From Parasediminibacterium sp046546515 (GTDB lineage Bacteria; Bacteroidota; Bacteroidia; Chitinophagales; Chitinophagaceae): a DNA stretch of 64,000 bases. Shown in pieces: positions 8,429 to 17,206 of this stretch (the stretch's first letter is position 1; each line of letters begins with the position of its first letter). The notes beneath the pieces are model-generated. The model was not told the DNA's origin, ran no database searches, and was given only the letters and a program-made list of their open reading frames with translations. The stretch spans positions 1-64,000 of the forward strand of contig NZ_JBKHKJ010000016.1 in NCBI RefSeq assembly GCF_046546515.1, written 5' to 3'. Position numbers and translations under genes: made by a program.

Positions 8429-9370
8429 ATGAAAACAATAGTAGCTTTTTTTCGCCTGGCACGATGGAGTAACCTGCTTTTTATTGTGTTAACGCAGTGG
8501 ATGTTTATCTATTGCATCGTTGCGCCCATTTTCCAAGCGGCTAACGTGCAGCCACATATTCATGGGCAGTTCATCTTCCTTTTAATCCTTTCTTATGTTT
8601 TAGTGGGTGCTGGGGGCTATATTATCAATGATTATTTCGATTTAAACATAGACCAGATCAACAAGCCAGACAAAGTAGTGATTGACCGGTATATTGGCAG
8701 GCGGTGGGCTATCGTGTTCCATATTTGTTTTACGGTTGCCAGCATATTGATTGGCATTTATGTTGATTTACAAACGCATGTACATTTTTTGGGCTTTGCC
8801 AATTTGGTGAATGGCATATTTTTATTTGTGTATTCCCTATCGCTAAAGAAAAAATTATTAGTAGGCAATGTAATGATTGCTTTTTTGCTGGCCTGGGTTA
8901 TTGTAGCAGTTACTTGCTGCGAGGCCGACCAGTTTACGTTGCTATTGCAGCATAGACTTGTAAATACCCAAAAACTGCTGCGCTATACCATATTGTATGG
9001 TGGTTTTGCATTTATTGTAAACCTGATACGGGAAGCCGTAAAAGACATGGAAGACGTGGAGGGCGACAGGAAATATGGTTGCCGCACCATGCCCATTGCT
9101 TGGGGCATCAATGCCACCAAGGTATTTGTGGCGGTATGGCTAGTAGTTTTAATAGCCATGCTGGTATTGCTCCAGTTTTATGCTATACAGTTTGGTTGGT
9201 GGTTTTTCTCCTTGTATTGTATATTGGTGGTGGTAGTGCCGTTGGTAATAGTGTTCAAGAAGCTATTCAAAGCCCAAACACCTAAAGATTATCATGCTAT
9301 CAGTAGTTTAATAAAAATAGTAATGCTCACTGGCATTTTATCGATGGTGTTTTTTAAAATATACAGTTAG
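8429..9370 (+). CDS. UbiA-family prenyltransferase
   Basis: A 313-residue integral membrane enzyme with about eight or nine predicted transmembrane segments. Both aspartate-rich motifs that bind Mg-prenyl diphosphate are seen: NDYFDLNID (67-75, NDxxDxxxD) and DMEDVEGDRKYG in the second half (DxEDxxGD). Such proteins attach a polyprenyl chain to an aromatic or polar acceptor. Bacteroidota homologues are often labelled geranylgeranylglycerol-phosphate geranylgeranyltransferase-like, but a quinone or other acceptor is equally possible. The gene precedes maf with a 60-bp gap, an arrangement that suggests co-transcription. Confidence 0.9.
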   Translation: MKTIVAFFRLARWSNLLFIVLTQWMFIYCIVAPIFQAANVQPHIHGQFIFLLILSYVLVGAGGYIINDYFDLNIDQINKPDKVVIDRYIGRRWAIVFHICFTVASILIGIYVDLQTHVHFLGFANLVNGIFLFVYSLSLKKKLLVGNVMIAFLLAWVIVAVTCCEADQFTLLLQHRLVNTQKLLRYTILYGGFAFIVNLIREAVKDMEDVEGDRKYGCRTMPIAWGINATKVFVAVWLVVLIAMLVLLQFYAIQFGWWFFSLYCILVVVVPLVIVFKKLFKAQTPKDYHAISSLIKIVMLTGILSMVFFKIYS

Positions 9371-9430
9371 TCATAAGTGGTAAGTCGTAAGTGGAACATA
9401 TACCGCATCATTCCTAATTCCTAATTATTT

Positions 9431-10006
9431 ATGGTTTTAGCTTCCCAATCCCCACGCAGGAAACAGTTGTTAGAGTGGGCAGAAGTGCCTTTTGACATTG
9501 TTGTGCAAAGCACAGACGAGCAATACCCACCGCATTTGCCTACCGCAGATGTGCCTGTATTCATAGCCCGTGAAAAAGCCATTGCAGTAAGCAAATACAT
9601 TAGGGAAGGCCTTCCCCAGCATATTGGTAAAACCATACTAGCGGCAGATACCGTGGTTGTTTTGGGAGACACCATTATTGGCAAGCCGAAAGACAGGGAA
9701 GATGCCATACGCATTTTGCAATCGCTGTCAGGCCAAAAACACGCCGTAATAACAGGCGTGGTTATTTTAAAAGGTGCTGAGGAAGTTGCATTTGCCGATA
9801 TTACCTATGTAACTTTCCACCCCCTCACCAACGAGCAGATTGTTTTTTATGTTGAAAAATACAAGCCCTACGACAAAGCGGGTGCCTACGCCATCCAGGA
9901 ATGGATAGGGGTAGTGGGCATTAAACGAATAGAAGGTGATTTTTACAATGTGATGGGCTTGCCTGTAAGCAGGGTGGTGAGGGAATTGGGAAAGGTTGAC
10001 CGTTAA
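9431..10006 (+). CDS. maf: Maf-family nucleoside triphosphate pyrophosphatase
   Basis: A 191-residue house-cleaning pyrophosphatase. The family signature ASQSPRRKQLL lies at residues 4-14, and the catalytic region LAADTVVVLGDTIIGKP follows at about 74-90. The later KPYDKAGAYAIQ segment is the substrate-binding motif. Members hydrolyse dTTP/UTP or modified nucleotides and are implicated in septum control. The start chosen leaves only three residues before the motif, which is normal for the family. It follows the UbiA gene on the same strand. Confidence 0.94.
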   Translation: MVLASQSPRRKQLLEWAEVPFDIVVQSTDEQYPPHLPTADVPVFIAREKAIAVSKYIREGLPQHIGKTILAADTVVVLGDTIIGKPKDREDAIRILQSLSGQKHAVITGVVILKGAEEVAFADITYVTFHPLTNEQIVFYVEKYKPYDKAGAYAIQEWIGVVGIKRIEGDFYNVMGLPVSRVVRELGKVDR

Positions 10007-10242
10007 CAGTTGACCGAAAGACCGAGGTTTAAAATCCGTGAACCCTCAAGGCCCGAAGGGGTGATATATACTAGCGATGGGTATAGCCCATCGGATAAAA
10101 TGAAATGTGCCACAAATGCACGAATGGCACTAAAACTACATATAAAAGAATGTAAAATGACACAAAATGTTTGCTTATTTCTTTTTCCTATTTTTCTTAG
10201 TGCCTCTTTTTGCTTTCGTGCCTTTGTGGCGAAATAAAAAAA
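10007..10242. repeat. Repeat-bearing intergenic spacer between maf and pepT
   Basis: The convergent gap has a CGATGGG/CCCATCG hairpin (10075-10093), related to GGGCAAAGCCC at 32582-32592, and ends with TTTCGTGCCTTTGTGGC (10216-10232), a core word of the inverted-repeat element at 18462-18571. The 75-codon frame over it is not supported as a gene. Confidence 0.5.
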
Positions 10243-11493
10243 TTATACACTTTTATCTTCCCATATTTGTACTAGGGTTACTAATACTTCCACTGCCTTT
10301 TCCATGTCTTTTACACCAATCCATTCGTGCTTGCTGTGTATAGCCTGCATACCAGTAAATATATTAGGGCAGGGCAAGCCCATGAAACTTAGTCGGCTGC
10401 CATCGGTACCGCCACGGATGGGTTCTTTTACCACTGTTAGCCCAGTTTTTTTGTATGCTTCCTCGGCATAAGCCGTGATATAGGGATGGTGCTGCAATAT
10501 TTCTTTCATGTTGCGGTATTGTTCTGTTATCTCAAATGCCATTGTTGCTTGGGGGTGGCTCGCCAATACTTTTTCTGCAATGGCTTTCAGTTTTGCCTCG
10601 TGTTCTACAAGGCGGGTTGTTTCAAAATCCCTAACAATAAAAGAAATGTTTGCTTTCTCGGCAATGCCTGTTATCTGTACAGGGTGCACAAACCCCTCTC
10701 TTTTTTCTGTTGTTTCTGGGCTCCACTCGGTTGTAGGCAATGCCGCCGCAATTTCTCCAACAATTTTTATGGCGTTAACCAGCTTGTTTTTGCCATACCC
10801 CGGGTGGGCAATCACGCCATTCACGGTTATAGTTACGCCATCGGCACTAAATGTTTCGTCTTCCAGCGTGCCAGCCTCGCCGCCGTCAAGTGTATAAGCA
10901 AAGTCCGCACCTAATTTTTTCATGTCTAGTTTGGCAGTGCCAGCACCTATTTCTTCATCAGGTGTAAATAGCAGTTTAATAGTACCGTGTTTTACATCGG
11001 CATTATTCATCAGGAAGTTGGCCATGTCCATGATGATGGCCACGCCGCTTTTATCGTCTGCACCTAGCAGTGTTTTGCCGCTAGCTGTGATAATATCAAA
11101 ACCAATATGTTCTTTTAAATAAGGGTATTTTTCTTTGGTAATTACCTGCGCGGCATCGTCAGGCAATATAATGTCGCTGCCGTCGTATTTTTTATGAAGG
11201 ATGGGCTTTACGTTGGTGCCGCTACAGTCTGGCGCAGTATCCACATGGCTGCAAAAGCAAATAACTGGCACTTTTTTATAGGTATTGGCGGGTATGGTGG
11301 CATATACATAACCATACTCGTCAGTATGCGCATCTGCGATGCCAATCCCCAAAAGTTGGGTTACCAGCAATTTTGATAAGTCTTTTTGTTTCTCGGTAGA
11401 AGGGTGGCTATGGCATTCGGGATTGCTTTGCGTGTCTATCTGGACATACGTTAAGAAAAAATCTACTGCAATAAACTTGTAATTATCAAACAT
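10243..11493 (-). CDS. pepT: Peptidase T (tripeptide aminopeptidase, M20B)
   Basis: A 416-residue cytoplasmic dizinc peptidase that removes N-terminal residues from tripeptides. The metal-site motifs are in order: HVDTAP (His83, Asp85), LLGADDKSG (Asp146), TPDEEIGAG (catalytic Glu180 and ligand Glu181), LDGGEAG (Asp203) and HSKHEW near residue 385. The central lid domain (about 212-330) is present. The length equals that of typical PepT. It converges with maf and diverges from the CPBP protease gene, with only 36 bp between the two start codons. Confidence 0.96.
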   Translation of the reverse strand: MFDNYKFIAVDFFLTYVQIDTQSNPECHSHPSTEKQKDLSKLLVTQLLGIGIADAHTDEYGYVYATIPANTYKKVPVICFCSHVDTAPDCSGTNVKPILHKKYDGSDIILPDDAAQVITKEKYPYLKEHIGFDIITASGKTLLGADDKSGVAIIMDMANFLMNNADVKHGTIKLLFTPDEEIGAGTAKLDMKKLGADFAYTLDGGEAGTLEDETFSADGVTITVNGVIAHPGYGKNKLVNAIKIVGEIAAALPTTEWSPETTEKREGFVHPVQITGIAEKANISFIVRDFETTRLVEHEAKLKAIAEKVLASHPQATMAFEITEQYRNMKEILQHHPYITAYAEEAYKKTGLTVVKEPIRGGTDGSRLSFMGLPCPNIFTGMQAIHSKHEWIGVKDMEKAVEVLVTLVQIWEDKSV

Positions 11494-11529
11494 TAGTATT
11501 ATTTTGCCACAATATTATATTATAAACCC

Positions 11530-12480
11530 ATGGATAGTTCATTACATATACGTCAGGGCTGGTTAAGGGCACTGGTTTTCTTTTTTGTTGGGCTTGTAAT
11601 AAGTGGCATTTTTGCCACAATTACTGGCGAGATAATAGAAAGAGGCATTTTTGGCGGTACTATAACGTTTAGGGGCACATTGATAGGCACATTGATTTTT
11701 TATTTGGTAAACAATATCGGCCTCTTGTTTTGTCTTTGGTATTTCAGGCGGGTAATTGATAGGCAATCGGTTGGGTCACTTGGCTTGTCTTGGAAGGGTT
11801 TTGGTTCAGACGCTTTGTTGGGTTTTGTAGTTGCAGTTGCCACGCTTTCGCTAGGTACTTTTTTGTTGTACCTTGGGGGCAATCTTACTATCAGGGGCTT
11901 TAGTTTTGATGCACAGAATGTTATGGTGGCTATTTTGTTTTATGTTATTGTAGCTTTCTCAGAAGAATTAATAATAAGAGGGTATATACTAAATAGCATG
12001 ATGGAAAGCATGAATAGGTGGCCAGCATTGTTCGTATCTGCAATATTGTTTACCTTAATGCACGTTAGCAACCCAGAAATTACGCCTTTGGCAGGGCTTA
12101 ACATATTTCTTGCGGGTATTTTGCTAGGTATCAATTATATCTACACAAAAAACCTGTGGTTTGCTATTTTTTTCCATTTTGGATGGAATTTTTTTCAAGG
12201 CACGGTTTTGGGCTACCATGTAAGCGGTGTGGATGTAGAGCAAGGCTTTTTACGCACTTATACCAATGGGCCAGATTTAATTACAGGCGGCTCATTTGGA
12301 TTTGAGGGTTCTATTTTTGCAGCTATTTTGCAAGTAATTGTTATTGCATTACTAACTATTTATTTTGAAAAGAAGTATGGCTACAGGATACTTTGGGCTT
12401 TAGAGAATGATAAAGGAAAAACAGAGGAAGTAGTTTTGACTGAGGAAGAAACGCCAGTTGTTGAAGATAGTGTAGACTAG
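11530..12480 (+). CDS. CPBP-family intramembrane glutamic protease
   Basis: A 316-residue membrane protein with about eight hydrophobic segments. The CPBP (Abi/Rce1-like) motifs are present: EELIIR (Glu145, Glu146, Arg150), FTLMH (His178) and FHFGWN (His216, Asn220), which form the membrane-embedded active site in this family. Substrates are unknown here; some family members process prenylated or bacteriocin-related peptides. The acidic C-terminal tail (about 295-316) is cytosolic. It starts 36 bp from the divergent pepT gene. Confidence 0.9.
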   Translation: MDSSLHIRQGWLRALVFFFVGLVISGIFATITGEIIERGIFGGTITFRGTLIGTLIFYLVNNIGLLFCLWYFRRVIDRQSVGSLGLSWKGFGSDALLGFVVAVATLSLGTFLLYLGGNLTIRGFSFDAQNVMVAILFYVIVAFSEELIIRGYILNSMMESMNRWPALFVSAILFTLMHVSNPEITPLAGLNIFLAGILLGINYIYTKNLWFAIFFHFGWNFFQGTVLGYHVSGVDVEQGFLRTYTNGPDLITGGSFGFEGSIFAAILQVIVIALLTIYFEKKYGYRILWALENDKGKTEEVVLTEEETPVVEDSVD

Positions 12481-12488
12481 CTTCCTCT

Positions 12489-12521
12489 AATTCAAAACTT
12501 AAAATTCAAAATTTAAAATAA
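12489..12521. repeat. AT-rich interspersed repeat
   Basis: AATTCAAAACTTAAAATTC followed by AAAATTTAAAA; related copies are at 34336-34368 (same orientation) and 7797-7828 (inverted). Located between the CPBP gene and the convergent GT2 gene. Confidence 0.5.
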
Positions 12522-12527
12522 TAAGGA

Positions 12528-13271
12528 TCAGTCCCATTTTTTATTAAAATCGCCTCTTGAAAAATATTTTTCAATCAAGATATACAATAGTATAAACAAA
12601 TACCTGCTGCCCATTTCCCTTATTTTTAGTTTAGAGGTGCCAGCCTTCCTGTTGTACCAAGAATTAGGTACTACTGCATAAGAATACCCCCTTACAATCG
12701 ACTTCAGCGATAATTCTATGGTTAGGTTGAAGTGCGGCGCTAAAAAAGGCTTGATGCCTTCTATTGTTTTTGCTTTGTATAGTTTAAAGGCATTGGTAGA
12801 ATCGTTGTACCTGATGCCAAAACTAAATTGTATAATTTTATTGGCTATCCTGTTGATAATTAATTTTACCCTTGGATAGTCATATACTTTGCCGCCTTTT
12901 ATAAAGCGGGAACCAAACACACAGTCCACGTCTTTTTCTACCATAGTCCTGTAATACTTCACAAGGTCGTCTGGGCTGTCGGAAAAATCGGCCATTACAA
13001 TAGCAACACATTCCCCGGTAAAACGCTCTAGCCCATACCTGATGGCATAGCCAAAGCCATTGCGGCCTTTGTTTGTATAATAAACCAGTGTAGGGATTGT
13101 TTGGGTTAAGCCTGCTAAAATATTTTCGGTATTATCTTTTGAATTGTCATTTACAACAACAATTTCATGGTCAATATTTTCTATAAGCAGCTTGTCATAC
13201 AATGCCTGAACTGTTTCAGTAATAGAACCTTCTTCATTATAAGCAGGGATGACTATGCTTAATTTAAACAT
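12528..13271 (-). CDS. GT2 glycosyltransferase (polyprenyl-phosphate sugar synthase-like)
   Basis: A 247-residue cytoplasmic glycosyltransferase of the GT-A fold. The N-terminal LSIVIPAYNEEGSI and VVVNDNSKDNT (DxS-like) segments and the acidic VMADFSDSPDD motif are those of dolichol/polyprenyl-phosphate mannosyl- or glucosyltransferases. One hydrophobic C-terminal segment (RYLFILLYILI) may anchor it. It is the last gene of the minus-strand glycan operon and overlaps the end of gtrA by 8 bp. GtrA proteins usually pair with such synthases, so a lipid-linked sugar for surface glycan modification is likely. The sugar is unknown. Confidence 0.9.
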   Translation of the reverse strand: MFKLSIVIPAYNEEGSITETVQALYDKLLIENIDHEIVVVNDNSKDNTENILAGLTQTIPTLVYYTNKGRNGFGYAIRYGLERFTGECVAIVMADFSDSPDDLVKYYRTMVEKDVDCVFGSRFIKGGKVYDYPRVKLIINRIANKIIQFSFGIRYNDSTNAFKLYKAKTIEGIKPFLAPHFNLTIELSLKSIVRGYSYAVVPNSWYNRKAGTSKLKIREMGSRYLFILLYILIEKYFSRGDFNKKWD

Positions 13272-13704
13272 GCTGTTTCTTTTGAGGGGTTGAAAAAACC
13301 AAGAATTTTTTGCTCCAAAAATTCCATATTACCACTAATACTATTGCAAATAGCTTGGCTACTTTATAGTTTAGGTGGTAAGCATCTACCAAGCACCACA
13401 TAATTGCCTGATTAATTAAAAGACCTACTGCCGTTGTGGAAAAGAACAAAAATACTTCGTGGCGAATGCGCCTATGGCTTTTGCCAAACACCCAGAGGCG
13501 GCTGAGCAAATAATTGAAAATGTTGGTAATAATAAATGCTATGGAATTGGAAATGAAAACGCTAAGCTTGAATTTCTCGACCAATATTATCAATAAAAAA
13601 AACTCAATAGCAACAGAAAGTAATCCTGAAAAAATAAATTTCAGGAAATCTGGTTGCAAAACCAATTGGCTAACTTGATAATATAGGGCGTAAATCTTTT
13701 TCAT
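13264..13704 (-). CDS. GtrA-family membrane protein
   Basis: A 146-residue protein with four predicted transmembrane helices (about 20-40, 45-70, 80-105, 110-130). The sequence FLKFIFSGLLSVAIEFFLLI and NSIAFIITNIFNYLLSRLWVF matches the GtrA/DPMS family. Members are thought to help flip polyprenyl-phosphate sugars for glycosylation. It overlaps the SDR gene upstream by 35 bp and the GT2 gene downstream by 8 bp, showing tight translational coupling. Confidence 0.9.
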   Translation of the reverse strand: MKKIYALYYQVSQLVLQPDFLKFIFSGLLSVAIEFFLLIILVEKFKLSVFISNSIAFIITNIFNYLLSRLWVFGKSHRRIRHEVFLFFSTTAVGLLINQAIMWCLVDAYHLNYKVAKLFAIVLVVIWNFWSKKFLVFSTPQKKQHV

Positions 13705-14734
13705 TTGCGTGTATCCATTGGTATATTTCTGACAAAATTTGTTCTGTTCCTATGGTTGGCTTCCATCCTGTGGCGGCAGTTATCTTACTATTGTCTGTTA
13801 AATAAATAGGTATGTCTGCTGGCCTGTTTTCTGCTACTTTGTTTATAGGGATGGTATTGCCAGTTATTTTCTCGCACCAGCCAGTCAATTCTTTTAACGA
13901 TACGCTTATATCTATTGAGCCACCCACATTAAAAATTTCGCCTTTGTATGTTTTCAGGTTTTTTACCTGATAGTCTAACAATTCAAACAAATCCCTTACA
14001 TGCAGCATGTCCCTTACTTGTAGCCCTTCGCCACCAAAGCCAATATAGCCTAGGCTGCCTTTCCAAAAATGCCTTGCCATCCAAAGCACTACTACCCCTT
14101 GGTCTATTTTGCCCATTTGATAAGGGCCAGTAAGCACGCCACAACGGTTAATAACCGCATCTAACCCAAAATTTTTACAGAACTCCTGTATTAAATATTC
14201 TGAGGAAAGCTTGGTGGCGCCATACAAGGAACGTACCCCTTCTAAAGGAAAGGCTTCGGTTAACCCATCTTTTGTAATACCGGCAATGGTTTGGTTGCCT
14301 GCAATTTCAAAACGGGTATCCCCAATGGTGTATTTTACTTTTTCCAACTGGTCATAAGGATATACCCTGCTGGTAGATAAAAATACAAAACCTGCGTTCC
14401 ACAGTTTGGCCATGTACAAGGCATTGATAGTGCCATTGAGGTTGGTATCTATCAAATACTCAATGTCGCCGCCGGCACCAGCCAAGACAGAAGGTTCTGC
14501 TGCGGCTTCAATAATCAAATCAACCTGGCCAACTCTTTTTAAATCGTCTTTATGCCTGATGTCGCCATGCACAAATTGTATCCCATTTTCTAGCAGCCTT
14601 CTTAGGTTCAGCTCGGAACCTCTTCTATTCAGGTTGTCAAAACAAACAATTTCGTACGATGGGTAACGGGTTTTGAATAGCATGGCCAAGTTGGATCCCA
14701 CAAAGCCACATCCCCCTGTTATTAATATCCGCAT
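13670..14734 (-). CDS. NAD-dependent epimerase/dehydratase (CDP-paratose 2-epimerase-like)
   Basis: A 354-residue extended short-chain dehydrogenase. The Rossmann motif GGCGFVGSN lies at 7-15, and the active-site YGATK gives Tyr171 and Lys175. STSRVYPY replaces the more usual STxxVYG and sits where the catalytic Ser/Thr is expected. The N-terminal half resembles CDP-paratose 2-epimerase (RfbE-type) more than UDP-glucose 4-epimerase. The substrate is therefore a nucleotide sugar of uncertain identity. It is followed by gtrA (overlap 35 bp) and preceded by a second SDR gene 6 bp away. Confidence 0.88.
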   Translation of the reverse strand: MRILITGGCGFVGSNLAMLFKTRYPSYEIVCFDNLNRRGSELNLRRLLENGIQFVHGDIRHKDDLKRVGQVDLIIEAAAEPSVLAGAGGDIEYLIDTNLNGTINALYMAKLWNAGFVFLSTSRVYPYDQLEKVKYTIGDTRFEIAGNQTIAGITKDGLTEAFPLEGVRSLYGATKLSSEYLIQEFCKNFGLDAVINRCGVLTGPYQMGKIDQGVVVLWMARHFWKGSLGYIGFGGEGLQVRDMLHVRDLFELLDYQVKNLKTYKGEIFNVGGSIDISVSLKELTGWCEKITGNTIPINKVAENRPADIPIYLTDNSKITAATGWKPTIGTEQILSEIYQWIHANEKDLRPILSS

Positions 14735-14740
14735 TTTTTA

Positions 14741-15793
14741 TTATTTAATCCTGTTTACCCAGCTTTCGTAAATTTCCTCAAATGTTTCTTGCAACGACTT
14801 AGTAATGCCCCAATTTGGGTAATGCTCTTTCATTTTCCTCAAATCGCTATAATAGCAAATATGGTCGCCAATGCGGTTGGTGGTATCATACCTGTATTTC
14901 ATTGGTTTTCCGCTTAGGTCAGAAATTATGTCAAACGCTTCCAAAACCGAACAAGTATTTTCCTTGCCGCCGCCTATGTTATATACTTCTGCAATCCTTG
15001 GCGCAGCAATAAATTCCTCAACAAACCTTGCCACATCGTAGGAGTGTATATTGTCCCTTACCTGCTTGCCCTTGTAGCCAAAAATGGTATATTCTTTTTC
15101 TTCAAGATTGCATTTGATCAAATAGCTTAAAAAACCATGCAATTCTACCCCGGTATGGTTAGGACCAGTCAGGCAGCCTCCACGAAGGCATGCCGTTGGC
15201 ATGTTGAAATAACGGCCATATTCCTGTACAGAAATATCTGCCGACACTTTAGAAGCCCCGAACAAAGAGTGCTTTGTTTGGTCTATCCTAAAACTTTCGG
15301 GTATGCCGTTTGCATACTGGCTGTCTGCATAGTCGTAGCGTTTTTCCAGCTCTGTCATGGCTATTTCATTGGGTGCATCGCCATACACCTTGTTGGTACT
15401 CATGTGCACAAAAGGCACACTGGTATTGTACCTCCTAGTAGCTTCCAGCAAATTGAAAGTACCAACGGCGTTGGTGTCAAAATCTTCAAAAGGTATGGCA
15501 GCAGCCCTGTCGTGGCTAGGCTGTGCTGCTGTATGCACAATGGCATCTGGTGCCACACTAGCAATAAGCGCAATCACGCCAGCCCTGTCCCTAATATCCA
15601 ATTCATGGTGCTTATAGTTGGCAATGGTACTTTCTAGCCTTGACTGGTTCCAGCGGGTATCGCCATGCGGGCCAAAGAACACTGCCCTTTGGTTATTGTC
15701 AACCCCATGTATTTCCCAACCTAGTTGTGCAAAATGTTTGCAAACCTCCGAGCCTATTAAGCCTGATGACCCTGTAACAAGTAATTTCTTCAT
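14741..15793 (-). CDS. NAD-dependent epimerase-like SDR lacking the active-site Tyr
   Basis: A 350-residue extended SDR with GSSGLIGSE (8-16) for NAD binding and STNKVYGD (132-139) as the Ser/Thr region. The usual YxxxK is replaced by FGASK, so residue 178 is Phe while Lys182 remains. The rest of the fold is intact and the protein is full length. It may be a subfamily that uses another acid, or an enzyme with altered chemistry. It lies 6 bp upstream of the other SDR gene in the same operon, so the two may act in sequence on one nucleotide sugar. Confidence 0.85.
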   Translation of the reverse strand: MKKLLVTGSSGLIGSEVCKHFAQLGWEIHGVDNNQRAVFFGPHGDTRWNQSRLESTIANYKHHELDIRDRAGVIALIASVAPDAIVHTAAQPSHDRAAAIPFEDFDTNAVGTFNLLEATRRYNTSVPFVHMSTNKVYGDAPNEIAMTELEKRYDYADSQYANGIPESFRIDQTKHSLFGASKVSADISVQEYGRYFNMPTACLRGGCLTGPNHTGVELHGFLSYLIKCNLEEKEYTIFGYKGKQVRDNIHSYDVARFVEEFIAAPRIAEVYNIGGGKENTCSVLEAFDIISDLSGKPMKYRYDTTNRIGDHICYYSDLRKMKEHYPNWGITKSLQETFEEIYESWVNRIK

Positions 15794-15884
15794 ATAAAAG
15801 CCAAATAAGTATGCTGTAAAATAATATTTTAGTTCCTAGAGTCGTGTAATAACTACCAAGAAGTTGATTGAATGTTCTTATTAA

Positions 15885-17018
15885 TTAATCAATATGCAAC
15901 AATTTCTTAGTAGCTCGCATATATATAGGGTTGTAAGGATGAGGTCCTTTACCAACTATAAAAGAATAGGATGGGTAAACAAAACAAAAAAGTAAAACAA
16001 TAGCCATGAGTCGTTTTAATTCGGTAACTTCAAAGGACTCTTTTGCTATATAAAAGGCGATTATGATGGATGGAAAGATGTATGCCATGCTTCGCGTAAT
16101 GCCCATAACAGTAAGTGCCCCTAAAAACAAAGCAGCATTGAGCATGATAAATACAATGCCTATTAGGTATTTTTTTGAGCAATATAGCTGATACAGTGCA
16201 ATAGGCAAAAATAGCCAAAAACCTTCGAATGCTTGCCAAAAAACAATACCTGCATAATTGATTGTATAACCAAGCACAGTAAGTCCAGCACCTGCAAATT
16301 GATTTTTAAACCCGTAGTGCAAAATCAAGTACCACCTCAAAAGCAAGTATATAAATAAGCTAAAACCAAAAGCAAATGATTGCAAGGCAGGCAGAAAAAA
16401 AGATTTTTTTGTTTTTACATTTTGTTGGTACTGCCACCAAAAAAGCACAAGCGAACTCGCTAAAATAGCCCTTTCATCTGTCCAAAATGCAAAGAAGAAA
16501 GCTAAGGCTATAAACATAATATTGATGTCAAGCATGGCAATAAGCAGGAAAAGGAAAGCAAAAGAATCGAAAAAGCCTTCCATTTCGGCAACAAAGGAAT
16601 AGCCAGGATATATAAAGCCAAATGCCATTGCAAATAGGAAAGTAATGCCTTTGTCGTTGGTTAGAAGCAAAAGTAACACTGTAAGGAAGCCAAAAAACAA
16701 AAAGCCAGCTATTAATTGAAGGATATAAATGCCCCATTTGGTTTTTATGTTGAATATTTTAGCCAGAAAGGGCGCAGTGAGCCTAAATTCTGTTTTAGCC
16801 ATGTGTGTAGAGCCTTCATATTTATTGCTTACGGTTTCTAAAAGATGATCCCTTCTGTTTATTTTTTCCTGCATGCTACAGCAAGTAGGGCAAGTAACAC
16901 AGTTGGGCGACAAAGCAAAATATGCAGGTGCAGAAAAAATATGTATGATTAAAATAATAGCAATGGGGCATAATAGCGTAAAGTACTTGCCAAGGAAAAA
17001 AGTAACTAGTCCTTTCAT
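15885..17018 (-). CDS. Polytopic membrane protein of the glycan operon, function unknown
   Basis: A 377-residue protein with roughly nine to eleven hydrophobic segments. After TM1 (about 10-37) an extracytoplasmic loop carries a Cys cluster, CVTCPTCCSMQ. A second feature is a charged FWTDERAILASS motif (about 184-195) at a membrane edge, a pattern seen in some GT-C-type glycosyltransferases and glycan polymerases. It starts the minus-strand operon with the two SDRs, GtrA and GT2, so a role in transfer or assembly of a lipid-linked glycan is possible. No family could be named with confidence. Confidence 0.7.
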   Translation of the reverse strand: MKGLVTFFLGKYFTLLCPIAIILIIHIFSAPAYFALSPNCVTCPTCCSMQEKINRRDHLLETVSNKYEGSTHMAKTEFRLTAPFLAKIFNIKTKWGIYILQLIAGFLFFGFLTVLLLLLTNDKGITFLFAMAFGFIYPGYSFVAEMEGFFDSFAFLFLLIAMLDINIMFIALAFFFAFWTDERAILASSLVLFWWQYQQNVKTKKSFFLPALQSFAFGFSLFIYLLLRWYLILHYGFKNQFAGAGLTVLGYTINYAGIVFWQAFEGFWLFLPIALYQLYCSKKYLIGIVFIMLNAALFLGALTVMGITRSMAYIFPSIIIAFYIAKESFEVTELKRLMAIVLLFCFVYPSYSFIVGKGPHPYNPIYMRATKKLLHID

Positions 17019-17206
17019 TATTATTGATTGTTATTACCCGATGAATTAGTGCAATAATAATGATAAACAGTTAAAGTTTTTATAGTTTGAAATAGAGATA
17101 AACTGGGAATGAAATTTCATGCTTGTATTTAAAAATAGTTTTACTAACTTAAAAGTATTTATGACTTAATTTCGTAACCTAAGCCTGAATTTTATATTAT
17201 CTCCGC

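Noticed and set aside
10010..10237. 75-codon plus-strand frame after maf
   Set aside because: Crosses a CGATGGG/CCCATCG hairpin and a CCTTTGTGGC repeat; the product has no recognisable domain.
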